Of a stretch of DNA of 64,000 bases, positions 1-14,051 are shown one piece after another; position 1 is the stretch's first letter, and every line of letters starts with the position of its first letter. Under the pieces are notes generated by a model. The model ran no database searches. It was not told the DNA's origin and was given only the letters and a program-made list of their open reading frames with translations. The stretch comes from Hoplostethus atlanticus (Eukaryota > Chordata > Actinopteri > Trachichthyiformes > Trachichthyidae): contig JAXDDX010000014.1 in NCBI GenBank assembly GCA_034670405.1, forward strand, positions 4,969,001 to 5,033,000, written 5' to 3'. The translations under genes and the position numbers were made by a program.

Positions 1-1391
1 TATGTCTGGGGTGTGTACTTGTGTGTGCTGCAGCTGGCTTCTTGTATGGATGAGTGTTATTCCAGTGCATTGCCAGCTGAGCACAGGCCAGTCACAGGAG
101 ATCTACTGCAGAATGCATTTCTACAACAAAGGGCAATCACAGTTTACAAATATTTGAGCACAGAAAACATCAGCAAGGTTGTTTTGTTTTTAGAAAGCAT
201 GCATACACATTATCTCCTGCAGAATTAATGTGCAATACAATCTAATGCTCCATCGTGTAGATCAGTCAAAGGTACAGTCTGAGTTTGGATGAGGTGAAGT
301 AACACTTAGACTGCATGCTCTGTGTGATGATGCTACCTAGAGGCTAAGATGAGTCAGTGCTCTCAAAAATGTTGGTTTGGAAAACACTTACTTCTCAAAG
401 GATATTCTTAGTTCTGTCACTTAAAAATCAAAGATAAAATATTTGGGATGTTTTGCTTTAACAAATTATTAATAAATTAAGTAAATAGTGAATGAACTAA
501 ATAGTTCCACAGTATCCAATGTAATTTCACTGAGATCTCCTATAATGCCTGTTAATCAGCTGAAATTCACTTTTCAATACCTCCCTTCAAATTTTGCCTC
601 TTATATTTCCTTTAATATTTAAATATTTAATATTTAAAATATTTCCTTATATTTTGAAAAATGTTTCCAGATGTTTCAAAGATATTTCTAAATATTCCCC
701 ACAAATGCATCCTGAAAGCATAAGCACTTTGTAAAATGTATCAATGTCAGTCTGAGAATTAGTGACGATATGACTTATTCCTTCGTGAGGAAAAAAGGCT
801 CATGAATGTAACTGTGAAACCTAATGCATTAGAAGTCTTATCATTAGACAGATTGAGAAGAAAAGCAGGCTACCTCCAGCTATTTGTTTAAAACAAAAGG
901 CCTTGTCATTTCCATACCCAGGAGCTCTACTCTCTTCCACTCCTCTCCTCTGAAAAATATGAAAATGTGTGTGTGCTAAATTATTGAAAAGCTCCCTGTG
1001 GTCTCTCATCCCACCCCAGAGAAACTCGACAATGAATAAGGCCATATACAGAACTCTCTCTATCACCGGAGTGGGAAATTACATTCAGGGTCACTTCAGG
1101 TTAATTGGAGTTCCCATTGCAGCTTGTTAGCCACTGTTAATGCTGTGTTCTCTCAGTGCTGTACTTTATCATAATGTATACAGGAGAGGCTGAATGATCT
1201 GTTCCATAAATAGTTGGGATAAATAGTTGTAGTTGATAAATGAAGTGCTTTAACACTTCAGTACGTACACTCTGTGGCTGTATGAGGCAATTTGTTTCAT
1301 TTTTTTATATTATCAAGGTCACTCTGTTCTAGTACAGGCAAGATTTAGATCTTTATTCCATCCCTCCATCATCTCCTTTCTCTTTTCACAG
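1..1391 (+). other. plekha7 intron (5' part outside window)
   Basis: No exon recognised. It contains an AT-rich, near-palindromic stretch of TTTAATATTTAAA units at about 608-655 and otherwise unique sequence. Confidence 0.7.
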
Positions 1392-1820
1392 AGAGGTGGA
1401 GAGGCCAGAGAAGGCTGTGCAGCAGGCGGTCCCACAGACCAATCATGTCAACATCAGCCAGAATTCATCCCAGTCAGAGACCCACAGGCCAGACAGAGAG
1501 GGACCTCAGGATAACGGCATCCGACTGGTTCATGGAGACGAGGTGAGGTATGGGTTGGAGATCCAAGGGAGGCCCGCCCAGCCCGCCGCCCCAGAGGAAA
1601 GGGTAGAAGGACTCTCTCCAGACCCAGTCACCGGCCTCTCCCACAAGAATGGCCAGCAAATATTAGTCCAAGTGGCTCTGCCACCAGAACAGAATGGAAA
1701 CGTCATCTACAAGAGGGGCTTCATTCCACGGACAGACACTGAAAAACATGTGCAGAGGAAGACTACTCTGGCTCAGGTGGAGCACTGGGTCAAAGTTCAT
1801 AAAGGGGACCCACCGAAGAG
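1392..1820 (+). CDS. plekha7: plekha7 coding exon 1 of window (linker after PH domain)
   Basis: Acceptor tctcttttcacag precedes 1392; donor GTCAGT starts at 1821. The frame runs from GAG at 1393 to AAG at 1818, with two bases (AG) carried into the next exon. It encodes VERPEKAVQQAVPQTNH, the segment just after the PH domain, then a poorly conserved linker, then RGFIPRTDTEKHVQRKTT and LAQVEHW, which are family hallmarks. The acceptor could instead be 2 nt further on (cacagag), because AG occurs twice. Confidence 0.9.
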
Positions 1821-4800
1821 GTCAGTTTGGCCGTTCACATGATCATTTTGAAACAAACAGATTTTAAATTTAACAACTGGACAACATCATGGACATGTGT
1901 TCATGCAGTTCTGAAAATAAACAAACTGAGCAAATAACTCCCTCTAGTGGCCCTCTAGTGGCATTGAACTTATGGTTTATTTTATTTATTTATTTTATTT
2001 ATTTTGTACAGTGAACATCCATGCAGTGGCCATGTGCTGTTTCATGGCTATGAAAGTAAGAGATTACCCTCTCTCTTTCCTCCTCAGTGCTCCCTCTGCC
2101 GAGTACAATCTCCCTCGGCGGACTCCTCCCCTGAAGCCCAAAGCCAGCACAGCAGATGCCACCTATCAGTCGTTGCCAAAGACGCCCAATCTCCCATCTG
2201 GCACCAGCTCTCCTCCAGCGACCTGCAACCTGCCCAGTGACTACAAGTATGCCCATGACCGACTCAGCCACTTCCGCATGTCCACAGATGAGCGTATGGC
2301 CACCAAGGAGGGCATGGTGTGGCAGCTATATGAGTGGCAGCAGCGGCAACAGTTCCGTCATGGCAGCCCCACCGCACCTATCTACACCGGCCCTAACTTT
2401 ATGGACACCTCCTCTTTTAGGGTTACTGTGGAGATGCCTCGTTCCATCTCTGTGCCCCCATCACCCTGTGAAGTCCCCCCGTCTATCCCCTCCTTCAAAC
2501 CCCTATCCCCTCACAGGCCACACACCCCTTCTGACAGGGTGACAGTCAGGCCCCTGGATGAAGTGCCGCCTGAGGAGAGCACAAGATCCAACTCCCCTAG
2601 AGAAATCTGTGCCCAACTCTCTCAGGTAGGACACTGGGGAGCAGTGGTGTGCCTAGTATTTTTAGCATCTTAGGCAAGATTCTGGAAATGTCCTCTCTGA
2701 CAATTTAGACAACTTATTACCGCTCCTTATATCTGAAGTACGTGTTGCTAAGAGCATACGCCTAGGTATGCCCAATTAACACTGAAGATGAATGCCTGTA
2801 ACCTACCCTGAGCATTAGCCAGGTTGTCTACTACTGTAGTGTGAAGTACAAAGTAATACAGCGTACTAAAGCTACAGTGTGCTAATGGTCTCTAAACACT
2901 CTTTTATGTAGCCTAAGTTAGCAAACATACAGTCTATTCCTGGATGAAGTTGCCTATATAGACAATTAAGTCCTTATTAATTATCAAAAAGTGAAAACAT
3001 ATGTTGCTGAATCATGAAATGGCAGCAAGTCATTCTTTAAAGTTCAGCTGAGTCATGAGTGGCTGGCAGGGTGCTAACCTGATGTAGCTAGGCTAGTAAT
3101 ATATTAGCAGGTGTGACCTTACTTACCTATCTTTATTTTACACTTCAATAATGCTGGATAGGTTATTAAACACAATGTCCACAACAAACCTAGCTCATAT
3201 ATCTCTTCTCCTCTCCTTTTTTTCAAAACTGGGCATGTGACGTCTTTGTGATGCTCATATGATGGATGTTACATTGTAACTGTGCTTTCTGCTTGCTTGT
3301 TTTTGTACCAGCAGTGACCGACCGCCCATCCTCCAATCTTTAGCGATGACTTGATGAAATAGTGTTGATTAAGTCATTGGTAACAACATTGTTATTTCAT
3401 TGTGCAACATGGCCAATTTTCCAAAGCTGTTTCACCTGACTTTGGTATCATGCTATCACTTTGGTAGTATCTGTTGGCCCATCTCATTGTTAGTATGGTA
3501 TTTTTGTTGGTTCACCATACATTGTCCTGGGGTTTAACATATTGACAGTTTAACAACACCTCACCTAGTGTTGTCCAACGGTTACCTCTCCCTCGCATCC
3601 CTTGACTGAGTGCTCCTTAGCTTACCCTAGAAACAGAAAAGGCCCAACTACATCTATCAAAAGTATACATGTTTCATCATGTCAGTGTCAAATGCTCTTG
3701 TAACTAAATATATTTCACGTCACCCGAGAAAGCAGTATCTGTAACAATATCGCAACTGTATCTCTGAAACAGTTGAGAGCAAATGTAACTGCAGAACTGT
3801 ACAGTAGAGACAGTGCAGTACAGCAGGGTAAATATTAAAAAAGTAAATCTTTTTTTGTTGGTGAATGAAGGATCCTGTTAACGACCTTGTAATCATAGCA
3901 TTGGAAACTTTTCCTTTGCTTTCTCCCCTGCTGTGGAGAAAGTACTACTGTATTATCTTTTCTTTGTAGACGAGACTTCCTTGAGTTTTTCTTTCTTTGC
4001 CTGTGGCAATATAATTAGAGGGACACAGCAAAAGTCCTGGTAGGTCCCAAACCACCGCTCATCTCTGGATACAGAGTATAGATTTATAAAGTTTGAGCTG
4101 ACAGTAAGTGATTCAGGCCCATATGGAGGCCTACATGTCTCTATCCAACCTAATTTATGGTACGTTGCTTGACTGGAGGCAAACTTAAAGGTGAAAAGAT
4201 GATCCTCACCTGGATTAGAGGGTCTGGCCTTGTTTATTTCATTGAAATGAAGATTTTATTCACTCAAGTTTTTCATACAAGACAATTAAACAGGCGTGTT
4301 GGATGTAATTTCAACCTGTAAGTACTTTGTTTACATTTGTATTGTTTGTAAACATTGGAGCAAATGGAAGCTCTATTGGGATCTGAAAGCTGCAAGCAAG
4401 TCCCACCCTTCAAGAATCTATGAGCCGATACTCATTTGTGCTTCAACGTAGAAGCCATACTGTAAATCGCAGTAGCCTTTCATTGGCATGGGACCGTGGT
4501 AAGACTTGATGTTTCACACGTAATGAACCGAAGCACAAAGGTCTCATTCTCACGGTAGCTGATTGATGTTGTCTTCAAGGATGTTATGAGGGGGTCACCA
4601 TGGGAAGATTAGCATGAGAAGGCTCTGACTTCCCAGCGCACACACTTTGATGCTCATGTGAATCCCTCAGCAATTCACACAGTCCACACCCAGGCCTATT
4701 CCACAGGTGGTGTAAGTGTGTGTGTGAGTGCAAGCTTGCCACTCCCCCCCCATTCCCCAAGCTGTCCCAACGCTCACACGCACACACCACCACCGCCATC

Positions 4801-7800
4801 GCCACAGGATACGGAGCAAGGGGCCCGTCCTGCCATCCACACCCTGCGCTGCCTCCTTCCCACACCCTCCACATGTGAGAAGCTCTCTCTGAAATCCGTC
4901 GCCACATTGGCCAACACACACAAGCCTCATAACCAGCCCACGTGGCCTTACACAAGTAAACAAAATGTCGCCGGCGCTCTGTTTCCTCATCATTCACTCC
5001 TAGTGCCAAGACAGTAATTAGACCTCTCTCAAACAGAATGGTACACAATTATGGAAAAGACGCCAGAGGAAGATACTTTTTTAACGAAGGGAGCCGCAGT
5101 GACTGTGCAAGACCAATCCGATCGTTTATGGGAACTAAATTTAGTTAGCAGATGAACTCAGTTTTGGTGGACCCAGCATCTTTGAAGCTGATGGTGCTCT
5201 CTGGCTGGAGCACGCCTGAGTAACAGCGATCTACGTACCTCTGTGGAATACCATTAAAGAGTATGTGTTATTAGCAGCTAATCCAGTTTGCCCAGGGCTC
5301 CTCAGCACCCTATAAACATCTCGACTGTATCTCAAACATCAGCAGCGGTCTCTTTCTTCTGATCTCGCATTTAAATAAAAAACCTATTATACAGCAAAAA
5401 ATAGTGGCATGGGAATCTCAGAGGGAATGGCTTACAGTGCTTCTCTTGCTGGTAGCAAACAAATGTTATTTTAAGAAAGCAGGTTTGGGATAATTTATGT
5501 GTAGTTAATTAAATCTCTTGTTGTTTGTGTCCTTTTAAGGCTCTGTAATGGGCCTGGCTTCACTAATTCTGTGTGTTAAGCGAAAACGTCAAATTTCCCG
5601 AGCCCCATAGCGTCGAAAACTCGGGGCACACCTTGTTTCAAATAAGAGTAGGAGGGATGAAATGGAGAAAAGGATACATGAAAAGATAAATCTGCTGTGT
5701 ACTCAAATTTGTTTGCAAACTTGCAGGCAATGGCTTAACTTTGGTACAGTGTGATAGAATGGTCTGTAGTAGGGCTGATACTCACACTCAGCACTTTAAT
5801 CACTTTGAAGATTCAGTAGTGGCTATTGACGAGACATTCTCTTTCATTTACTTTGATAATATTTGGAATAACGTGTTGGTGAATTTTGTTTCTCTACAGA
5901 CTTCTCAAATAGAGAGAAGGTCAATGCCAGCCATGGGCTACATCACACACACTGTCAGTGCACCCAGCTTGCATGGCAAAACGGTATGATCCTCTTTATT
6001 ACATTCATTATGTGACAAGTTTGAAATATTTGTCTTAATTTCTGGCATATATCATTGAAAAATAGATGACTTTTGCACACTTAAACATTTCCACACAAAG
6101 GGGAATGTTTTCTTGTAGTCTAGGACAGCCCAATCAATATGTGTGAACATGAAAAACTCAGTCCAACATCCCGAAACCAGAAAATTAAGACTCAGATATG
6201 TGACACTATCAAGATGTTAAACTGGAGCTGCTCAATAAACAATGGGGATGAGATGGGAGACTGATTTTGTGGACCCACGTGGTTTGTTTGTGTTTTTATG
6301 AGATTTGTTTTAGTGTTATTAGTTCTGAACTGGAATGTATACCGTTATCTCCAGAGAATCCCTGGCTGATCTAATAGCACCCTCTATCATCGTTCTCAAA
6401 TCAGTCTCTACAGAGCAGCTCTAGGTTTTACATTTTGAGTACTTGGTTCATGGGCACCTTGTATGCAAAAGGAAATGAATAGTACCTCAAGTGTGTTGGC
6501 TACTCTGAGCCGTTACTGCCCAGATGCTTCTGAAGTATTTTCTCTCACCCCTTTGCACTTCCACTGGCCTCTGGGCCCTAAACCTGGGCTGGCTACAGCC
6601 AGAGGAGCTGACTCTGCTCCTCATTCAGCTCCGGAGGCACCAGGCCAAGATGGCTGGTGTGCATAGCCCCAGCGATGCGTTTGCTCACCTGCAGCACCAC
6701 CAGCACAACGGCCTCCTAGGCCCCAGCATGCAGGTCAGGGGCCCTCGTACCTCCCCGACCCCCTCTTCAGCACACTGCAACCCCTGCCGGTGCACTGTGG
6801 TCTCCCTCTCCCCAGCCAAACCCATACATTCTTCCCCCATCATTCATAAGACTGTGCGGTCTGTTGGTATTGCTTTGTTGTGTTGTTGATTCAACCTTTT
6901 CAGCATGGACTGCACTGCACTATAGACTGTGCAGACTGCAGATTGTCTATTGGCTACACACCATAATAATAGTTGGTCTCACCCATCCGCCTAGTTCAGC
7001 ACTTGAAAAAGCTTTTTGAGCCTTGTTTGATTTGATTTGTAAACAAGTAATATGCCATATCCCAAGCATGTTGCTTGACTGTGCATTGTGCCTGCATTTA
7101 CACTTTTCTTTTGTTGTTTGAGAACTGTGCAAACACCACAATGAGACAACCGTAATGAGAAATGTGTCATGTATATAACACATTTGTCTCTACATTGCTG
7201 TCTAGACTGATATATCTCTAACTAGAGATGGGTATCATTAGTCAGAAGCAGCCATCAGGCCACAGTCTCAGTCTCCCTTAAGAACCTGTCCAGAAACAGT
7301 GCATTGCTGTCAGAATAGCAGACCAGAGTGAAGCTGCAACGGTGCTCAATAATGACTCCACCCAGTTTGTAATGTGCAACTATACTCTGGCCATTTTCCC
7401 ATGCTCATGTGGACATCCATACCTAAACACTCTGCTGCTCTGTTCTGTATGAGGTCAAATACAGGACATTTCTGCATAAATATTAAGTTGAAAAATAACA
7501 CTATTACTTAATTACAGTCTGGCTTTACTAACAGTAGTATATATATATTTATATATATATAGAGGAACAAGTAATCTGCAATTAGGATCAGGAGAAAAAA
7601 AACAACTATTAGCCAAGCCTGAACAACAAACAAACGTAGCAGTGCCTCAAGAGTCCTCTAGTCATGCTTTATCCTTTGCAGCTTCATTTGTGATTTGTCT
7701 CTCCACTGCTCACTTAAAGGCTGATGATACTTACATACAACTGAAGAAGGACCTGGAGTATCTAGATTTGAAGGTGGGCCCCAAGAAAGTAAATGTCACT

Positions 7801-10800
7801 TTCTTCTTCTCTTCCTCCTCTCCCTTCTCTGGACTGCTATCTTGCTCTCCTGCTGCTGCCGCCACTGTCTGCCTCACTCTTTCCCTTTCCTGTCTCGTTT
7901 CTGTTCTCCCCTGTGCTGTCTACTGTCTCTGTATGATGGAAATAACATTTCTGTATTACCTTTCTTCTGTTGATGTTAATTTTCCATTTGAAGATAACAA
8001 TTCATTCTTGCATTAACAACCTGGTTTTATTATGAATTAATAAATAACCCAAATACCTCGAGTCCTGATGTTTAATGTGTGTCGGGACATTTTCAATTGG
8101 ACAATAATACTGTACTGTCAGATGTGGCATGGAGTTACATGTCACCCTAATATATGGGTTAATAATGTCAGGCTTGTGCTGATGGGAATTGAAGTTTTTT
8201 AAGCACATGACTGCGTTTCAAAACAAACATTTTCAGTCATGTGAACTCCAATTCCTATTTGGGTGTTCTTTCCAAATAGCACAATGACATAGGCCAATTA
8301 CAGCTGTACTACAGCAATATCTCCTCTCATTTAGCTACCAGATGTGTATCGCCCATTCACAACAATGCAAAGCATTTGATCCTATTGATTTGTATGTTTA
8401 ACACCACAAAGCATTAACTAGCATTCTGACGGGGGGGGGGGGGTTCGGAAAGGATGGAGGTGATCTATTGATGTGTACAGTACGTCCTGTAACACCTCTC
8501 CATTTCCTGTTTCAAAACAGATCCAATGTATTGACCCGATGATCGTTTCAATACACAATGTGCTTGAAAACTCCACTCCGAGTTTTGGGTACAGTTGGAA
8601 TGTAAGGATGGTGTGCATACAAAGTGAAACAGACCACTGCATTTCAAAAGGAATGTAATGCATCCCTGGCAATTGAAGAAATAATGTTGTTTTTTTTTTT
8701 TACATATGAATACCTTGGTTTGGTCATTCATTGGGTCATACTATAACACTGTTATGAAATGTGATGATGGGACCTCTGTATGCCGAGGAGTGTCCCTGCA
8801 TGCTCTTAAACACTCCTGGATGTACTGAATGAATGTTTGAGACCCTTCATTTGTTTTGCTGGTTAGAGAGAAAGAGATGACCCAAGGGTGCTCTTTGACA
8901 AATATGCTGGCCCTCTAATTATGATATGACACAAACAATTTACAGTATAAGTTACACAGAAGTGATATATCATGGACTTTAAATGTAGAAATAATGGAAG
9001 AGCTTTTTCAGTATTCAGTATTGAAATCTTAAATCAAGAGGCACGGGTAGAACCCGTTCACTGTTTTGCAAACCAAGTGAATCATAGTAACAGCGCTTTG
9101 AGTAAGTGTGTTCCTCCCTCGTACAGTACGGTCCTCCCTCATGGTTCATATCAAGGACATGGCTTTTTTTAAACCTGCTACAGTAATAAGCAGCCAGGAA
9201 AGAGCAGCTTTGTGGTTTTCGGGCCTCCCCCAAACTCAAAGACGCAGATGCTGTCTCTGCATCAATATTTTTGTTCAGCTTCTGCACAAAGTTTTGTTAA
9301 ACCATCTTATGTGTCCCGACTGTCTGATTGTTTTTTTCCTACATATTTTTGAGGCACTATTTTGTTTATATTCATTCTGCTTAACTTGTCAAGCAGTCTC
9401 ACTGTATGCCATTGCTTGAAATGTCATGTAATTGTTGTTATTAGGTTAGGTATTTGACCTATGCTGCAACTATTGGTATTAAAAACATGGTTTTATTTGT
9501 GCCTATTGGGGCATTTCAGGTTACTGGACGTGAAAGTTTAAAAGAAAGACCATCCAGGCCCGTGAAAATAGCAGAAAGCGATGCTGATGTAAGTGAATCA
9601 TCCCCATCTTCCTCAGCCCCTAAACAAGCAGCCTGATATATCCATCTCTTTTCTTTTCTTAAAGAGCTATCATTTCCTACTTCTTACAATCCACTACAGA
9701 GAGACAGCTGAGTGGAGGGAGGGAGCGTATGTACACATTGCAACACAGCGGGGACATCCATCCACACTGCACTGTGAGGGCCTGAGAGTATCGACCACAG
9801 CTTTTATTTTCCTCCCCGCAATTTAAAGGGAAAAATACATGTAATGGGAGTTTTAGATGTTGAGCTGTTAAATTTTTCAGTTTGATTTGCCTGATCCTGC
9901 TTTACTCATTCTTTGTTTTGTGCTGAATAGAGGTAAATAAGATGGATGTCCTGGCTTTTCATCATTAGCATTGTTCCACTTTAACAATTTATAAGAAATT
10001 GCGAGTGAATTTGTCTGAACAATGAATATTTCATGCAATTAAAAACAACAATATACGGCAGCAAAATAAAAACAGCTTAATTATTAATTGAACAGAATGA
10101 TAAATAGATCTGAGGAAAAATACACACTGTGTGAGAAAGACTGTGGACTAGGCAGTCTTATGTTGTTTTCATAAACACATAACCCATTTCTGGGAAAACA
10201 AATCTGCCACTCTCAATAAACACGGTTTTCTCCAAAAGTGAATTTGAAAATATGGATTTTTGATTATGATTACTCATAATGGGTATTACCAGCTTCCCCC
10301 CTTCAAACTAGACAGTATAAAGCCTTTTGATATCTCACACTGCACTGATGAGTGCAAATCCTCAGGGCCTTTCATATAGATGAGCCTTATTGACATATTT
10401 ACAGACAGTGAAGACTACAGTAGACAATCGATTCATCTTGTCTGGCGGGGTTGTTAGAATGGAGTGGAAGGCAGGACAAATAGGGAAGAGAAGACCTCTT
10501 TTCCAGATGTAAACAGATACTGTATCTCATCAGGCGCTACCACTGTTTAATCTCTTCCCAGTCTTGTGTTCTGTCTATACTCTGATGTATTAATAGAGGC
10601 AAACACAAGGTATCAGTGAGGAGAGGACCTCTGTGATGTAGAAAAGGAGTTTTTAGCACACTGTTTTCTTTTCTCTCCAGTGTTTCTCCTTCATACTGAG
10701 TATTCCTCCTGTGCTGCCTGTGTTTTTTCTTCTTTAGGTGAAATTAAGCCAACTGTGTGAGCAAGACAAGATTCTTCAGGAGCTAGAGGCCAGCATACGC

Positions 10801-12366
10801 ACTTTGAAGGAAGACAAGGTTTTGTGTTGTTATTTCTATTGTATTTATATATTTATATGTGTGCATTGGTGTGAATGTTTGTCTGTGTGTGTGTCAGCCT
10901 GCATCGGTATTCCCTATAAATGTTTCCTGTTTTAGGACAATGTCTTCCATGTCCTCATCTAGGACAAGCTGGAGTCGGTGCTGGATGTTTCCCACCAGCA
11001 GATGGAGCAGTACCATGACCAGCCGGCCCACGCTGAGAAGATTGCCTACCAGCAGAGATTATTACAGGAGGATGTGGTGCACATCAGGGCTGACATATCC
11101 CAAGTCTCCACGGTAAGACACACCCCACACTCACACGCTCATTACACTCATAAATAAATATATATATATATATAAATGATATAAATACAGCAAAAGGGTG
11201 CTTTTACACCTGACTTGTTTGGTGCAGTTGAATCAAAATCTATTAAGTTGTTCCGCCCATTTGTTTTGAGAGGTGAGAACCCCCCAATCAACCAAGCAAC
11301 TGCGGTCTAGTTTCTAGTGAGAACACCTTTTGAGTCAGTAAGTGTACCAGTTACATTTTTATAGTATTACTGGTTGAAGACGTCATGTTCACTTCCATTT
11401 TGGTAGGTGAAACCAGCATCTAGTATCGTGTTGACTGTAACTGTCAAAATGAGTGGTAGGGGACAAACCTGGAGCTACTCATGAGTACATTTCCCAGTTA
11501 CTCAAGCAAAATGCACCATATTCCACAGAGGTATTCAAAATTTGACATAATTAGAACAAATGGGTTCCAATGAGCTGCTGAGAGGAAATGAAGAAACCAC
11601 ATCAACAATACCTGAAGGTGTGCCATGCCTGGCAGAACAGGGGCAGTCATGCAGAAGAAATGTGTATTTTAAACTGCTTTGAAACAAAAATAAACTGCAT
11701 TTCCAACCACCTGGGTTTTATTTACAAATTCTGAACCACTTCATGTTTGGCAGTGTGACGATAAATCAGAGCAACTGAACAACAGAAACAATTGATGGAC
11801 CTCAAACTGGTTCAGATTAAGAAAACAGACTTCTTCATGAGAAAGCGTCCTAAGACTCTACTTCCATCATGCCTCACCACTGCCCTACTCCCTACTACGT
11901 CTCACCACACACTTATAGGCTCTCTAATCTGAACCCTACTTTACACTACAACTGTTATTTATAGTCACACTGTAAATCTCAATGGAATAACAGAGGGAGC
12001 CAGAAACCATGTGATGCATACTCATTGGTTCACTTGCACAAGATAGGATGAGTGCATGAGTATCTGAGGTGGCTTGAATGCTGCTTCTTGCCTCAGTCTG
12101 ATGTTGAGGGACTCCTGTGTGTCCTGTAGGAGATGGAGAACGCATGGAATGAGTACAGACGGCTGGAGAGAGATGTGGACTGGCTGAGGTCAGCGCTGCA
12201 GGGCCAGATGAACCGCAGTGATCTCTCTCAGGTCTGTGGCTCACTGACCACTGTTAACACAACAAACACACACACACACACACACTGTCATCTGCTCTCA
12301 GGGTTGGGTGTGTGTGGGAATGAGGTACTCAGGACATGCATCATACAGAGAGAAAGAAGGTTTTCA

Positions 12367-12440
<74 letters not shown>

Positions 12441-14007
12441 AGCAGGAGAAAGCCCAGATCAGGAAGGAGCTGTGGAGGATCGAGGATGTTATCGCAGGCC
12501 TCAGCTCCAGTAAAGCCAACTACAAAGTCACTATCTCCTCCTTGACCAACCCAGGTGAGACGAGTGCGGCGCCTGCCCAAACCCACATGCACTGGAAGTC
12601 TGAGAGAGGTAGAGACACAACTAAAAACAATTTGATGTGTACTCACAGTGCAATGCAGTACACTGTACATGGTCATAAAGCCCATACTCATCTAATATAC
12701 TCCCGTGTTAAGGCCCATGGGAAAAGAGAGAAAAAGCATTGGGGCAAGACTTTAGATTGTCTGTTACATGTCCGTGTACATATGCTTCCCCAGAGAGGAA
12801 ATTTGTGCCTTCAGTGTCGGTGTCGTCAGTGCCTTCTGTGTGTGGGAGCCCGTCTGCTTTGGAGGTGAGGTTGTCCCAGCAGCCGCATAGCCCCCACCTC
12901 AGCCCCACCAGCCACACCCCGACCCTTTCCTCCAGCCCTAGCCAACAGCCCTTGCAATACTCTACCATCCCCATCACTGCAGGGCCTACATGGGTGAGTG
13001 ACCCCTGTCGTTGTTGTCGTCATAGAAAGTAGATTAGTGTTTTATGTGTTTTTATCATCTTTTAGAGTAAAACTGAAGGGTGGTTGTTATAAATTGTGTT
13101 TAGATGTTTTAGCTAGAGCAGTGTGAGGTAGGTACATTATTCTGTAATACATATTCGATGAGCTGTTTGTGCAGGGTGAAGAAGATGTCCCTCCCAGACC
13201 ACCCTTACCTCAGCTCTACAGTCCTGATGAGCATCCCCCTGCTGTGCCCCCCTTGCCCAGGGAGACAACTGTCATCAGGCACACCTCTGTACGTGGCCTC
13301 AAGCGTCAGTCTGACGAACGCAAGAGGGACAGAGAAATAGGCCAGTACACTAACGGAGACGGCAAGGTGCGTCTGTGTGGTTTTTGTGTATGCGGCTAAG
13401 TTAAAGTGTGGTATGTCTGTTTCTAATCTCTCTGCCTCTGTAACCCAGGTGGAACTTAGGCCGTTCCTGAGTGAGCCTGAGCTTCTGGGAGCTGCAGACT
13501 ACTACAGTCCCATCGGCATGACAGCATCAGGACACCATGGCGGTTACCAGACCTTACCTAGCAGAGGTAAGACGCTGATGGCTCCAATGAAAGACATAAT
13601 ATTTGTTAGGTAAAGAGGTTTAAGTATGCTTGAGTACACTTGAGTCACACATGACTTGTTTGCATCAGCTCACACTAGCAAACATACATGTGAAATGCAC
13701 TCACGCAGATTGTGTTGGCTGTGGGGCCAAATTGGGACGGGTGTTTTCATGTTTGTTGGCTTTCCCTCAGGAATGGCTGCCTCCTCGTCCAGGCTGATTC
13801 AGTCTTCAAATATCTCCTCATATGTGACCCTCCGAAGAGCAGCCTCCGCTGTTGGCTTGAAGGTGAGGAACAGAATGAAACTGAAAGAATCAAAAGAGAA
13901 AAGAGAGACACACAGAATACAAACACTAAATCTGTGCAATGTTGAGGTGCAATTACTGAAATGTTGTTTAATCCCCCCGATACACACACACGCACGCACA
14001 CGCACGC

Positions 14008-14051
<44 letters not shown>

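Noticed and set aside
4584-5048. Open frames of 119-154 codons on both strands
   Set aside because: They overlap on opposite strands in CA- and C-rich intron sequence, show no family similarity and lack splice support.
12308-12868. 186-codon open frame
   Set aside because: It reads CV repeats from the GT microsatellite and then runs through a real exon and two introns; only 12443-12554 is an exon, and its phase is set by its neighbours.
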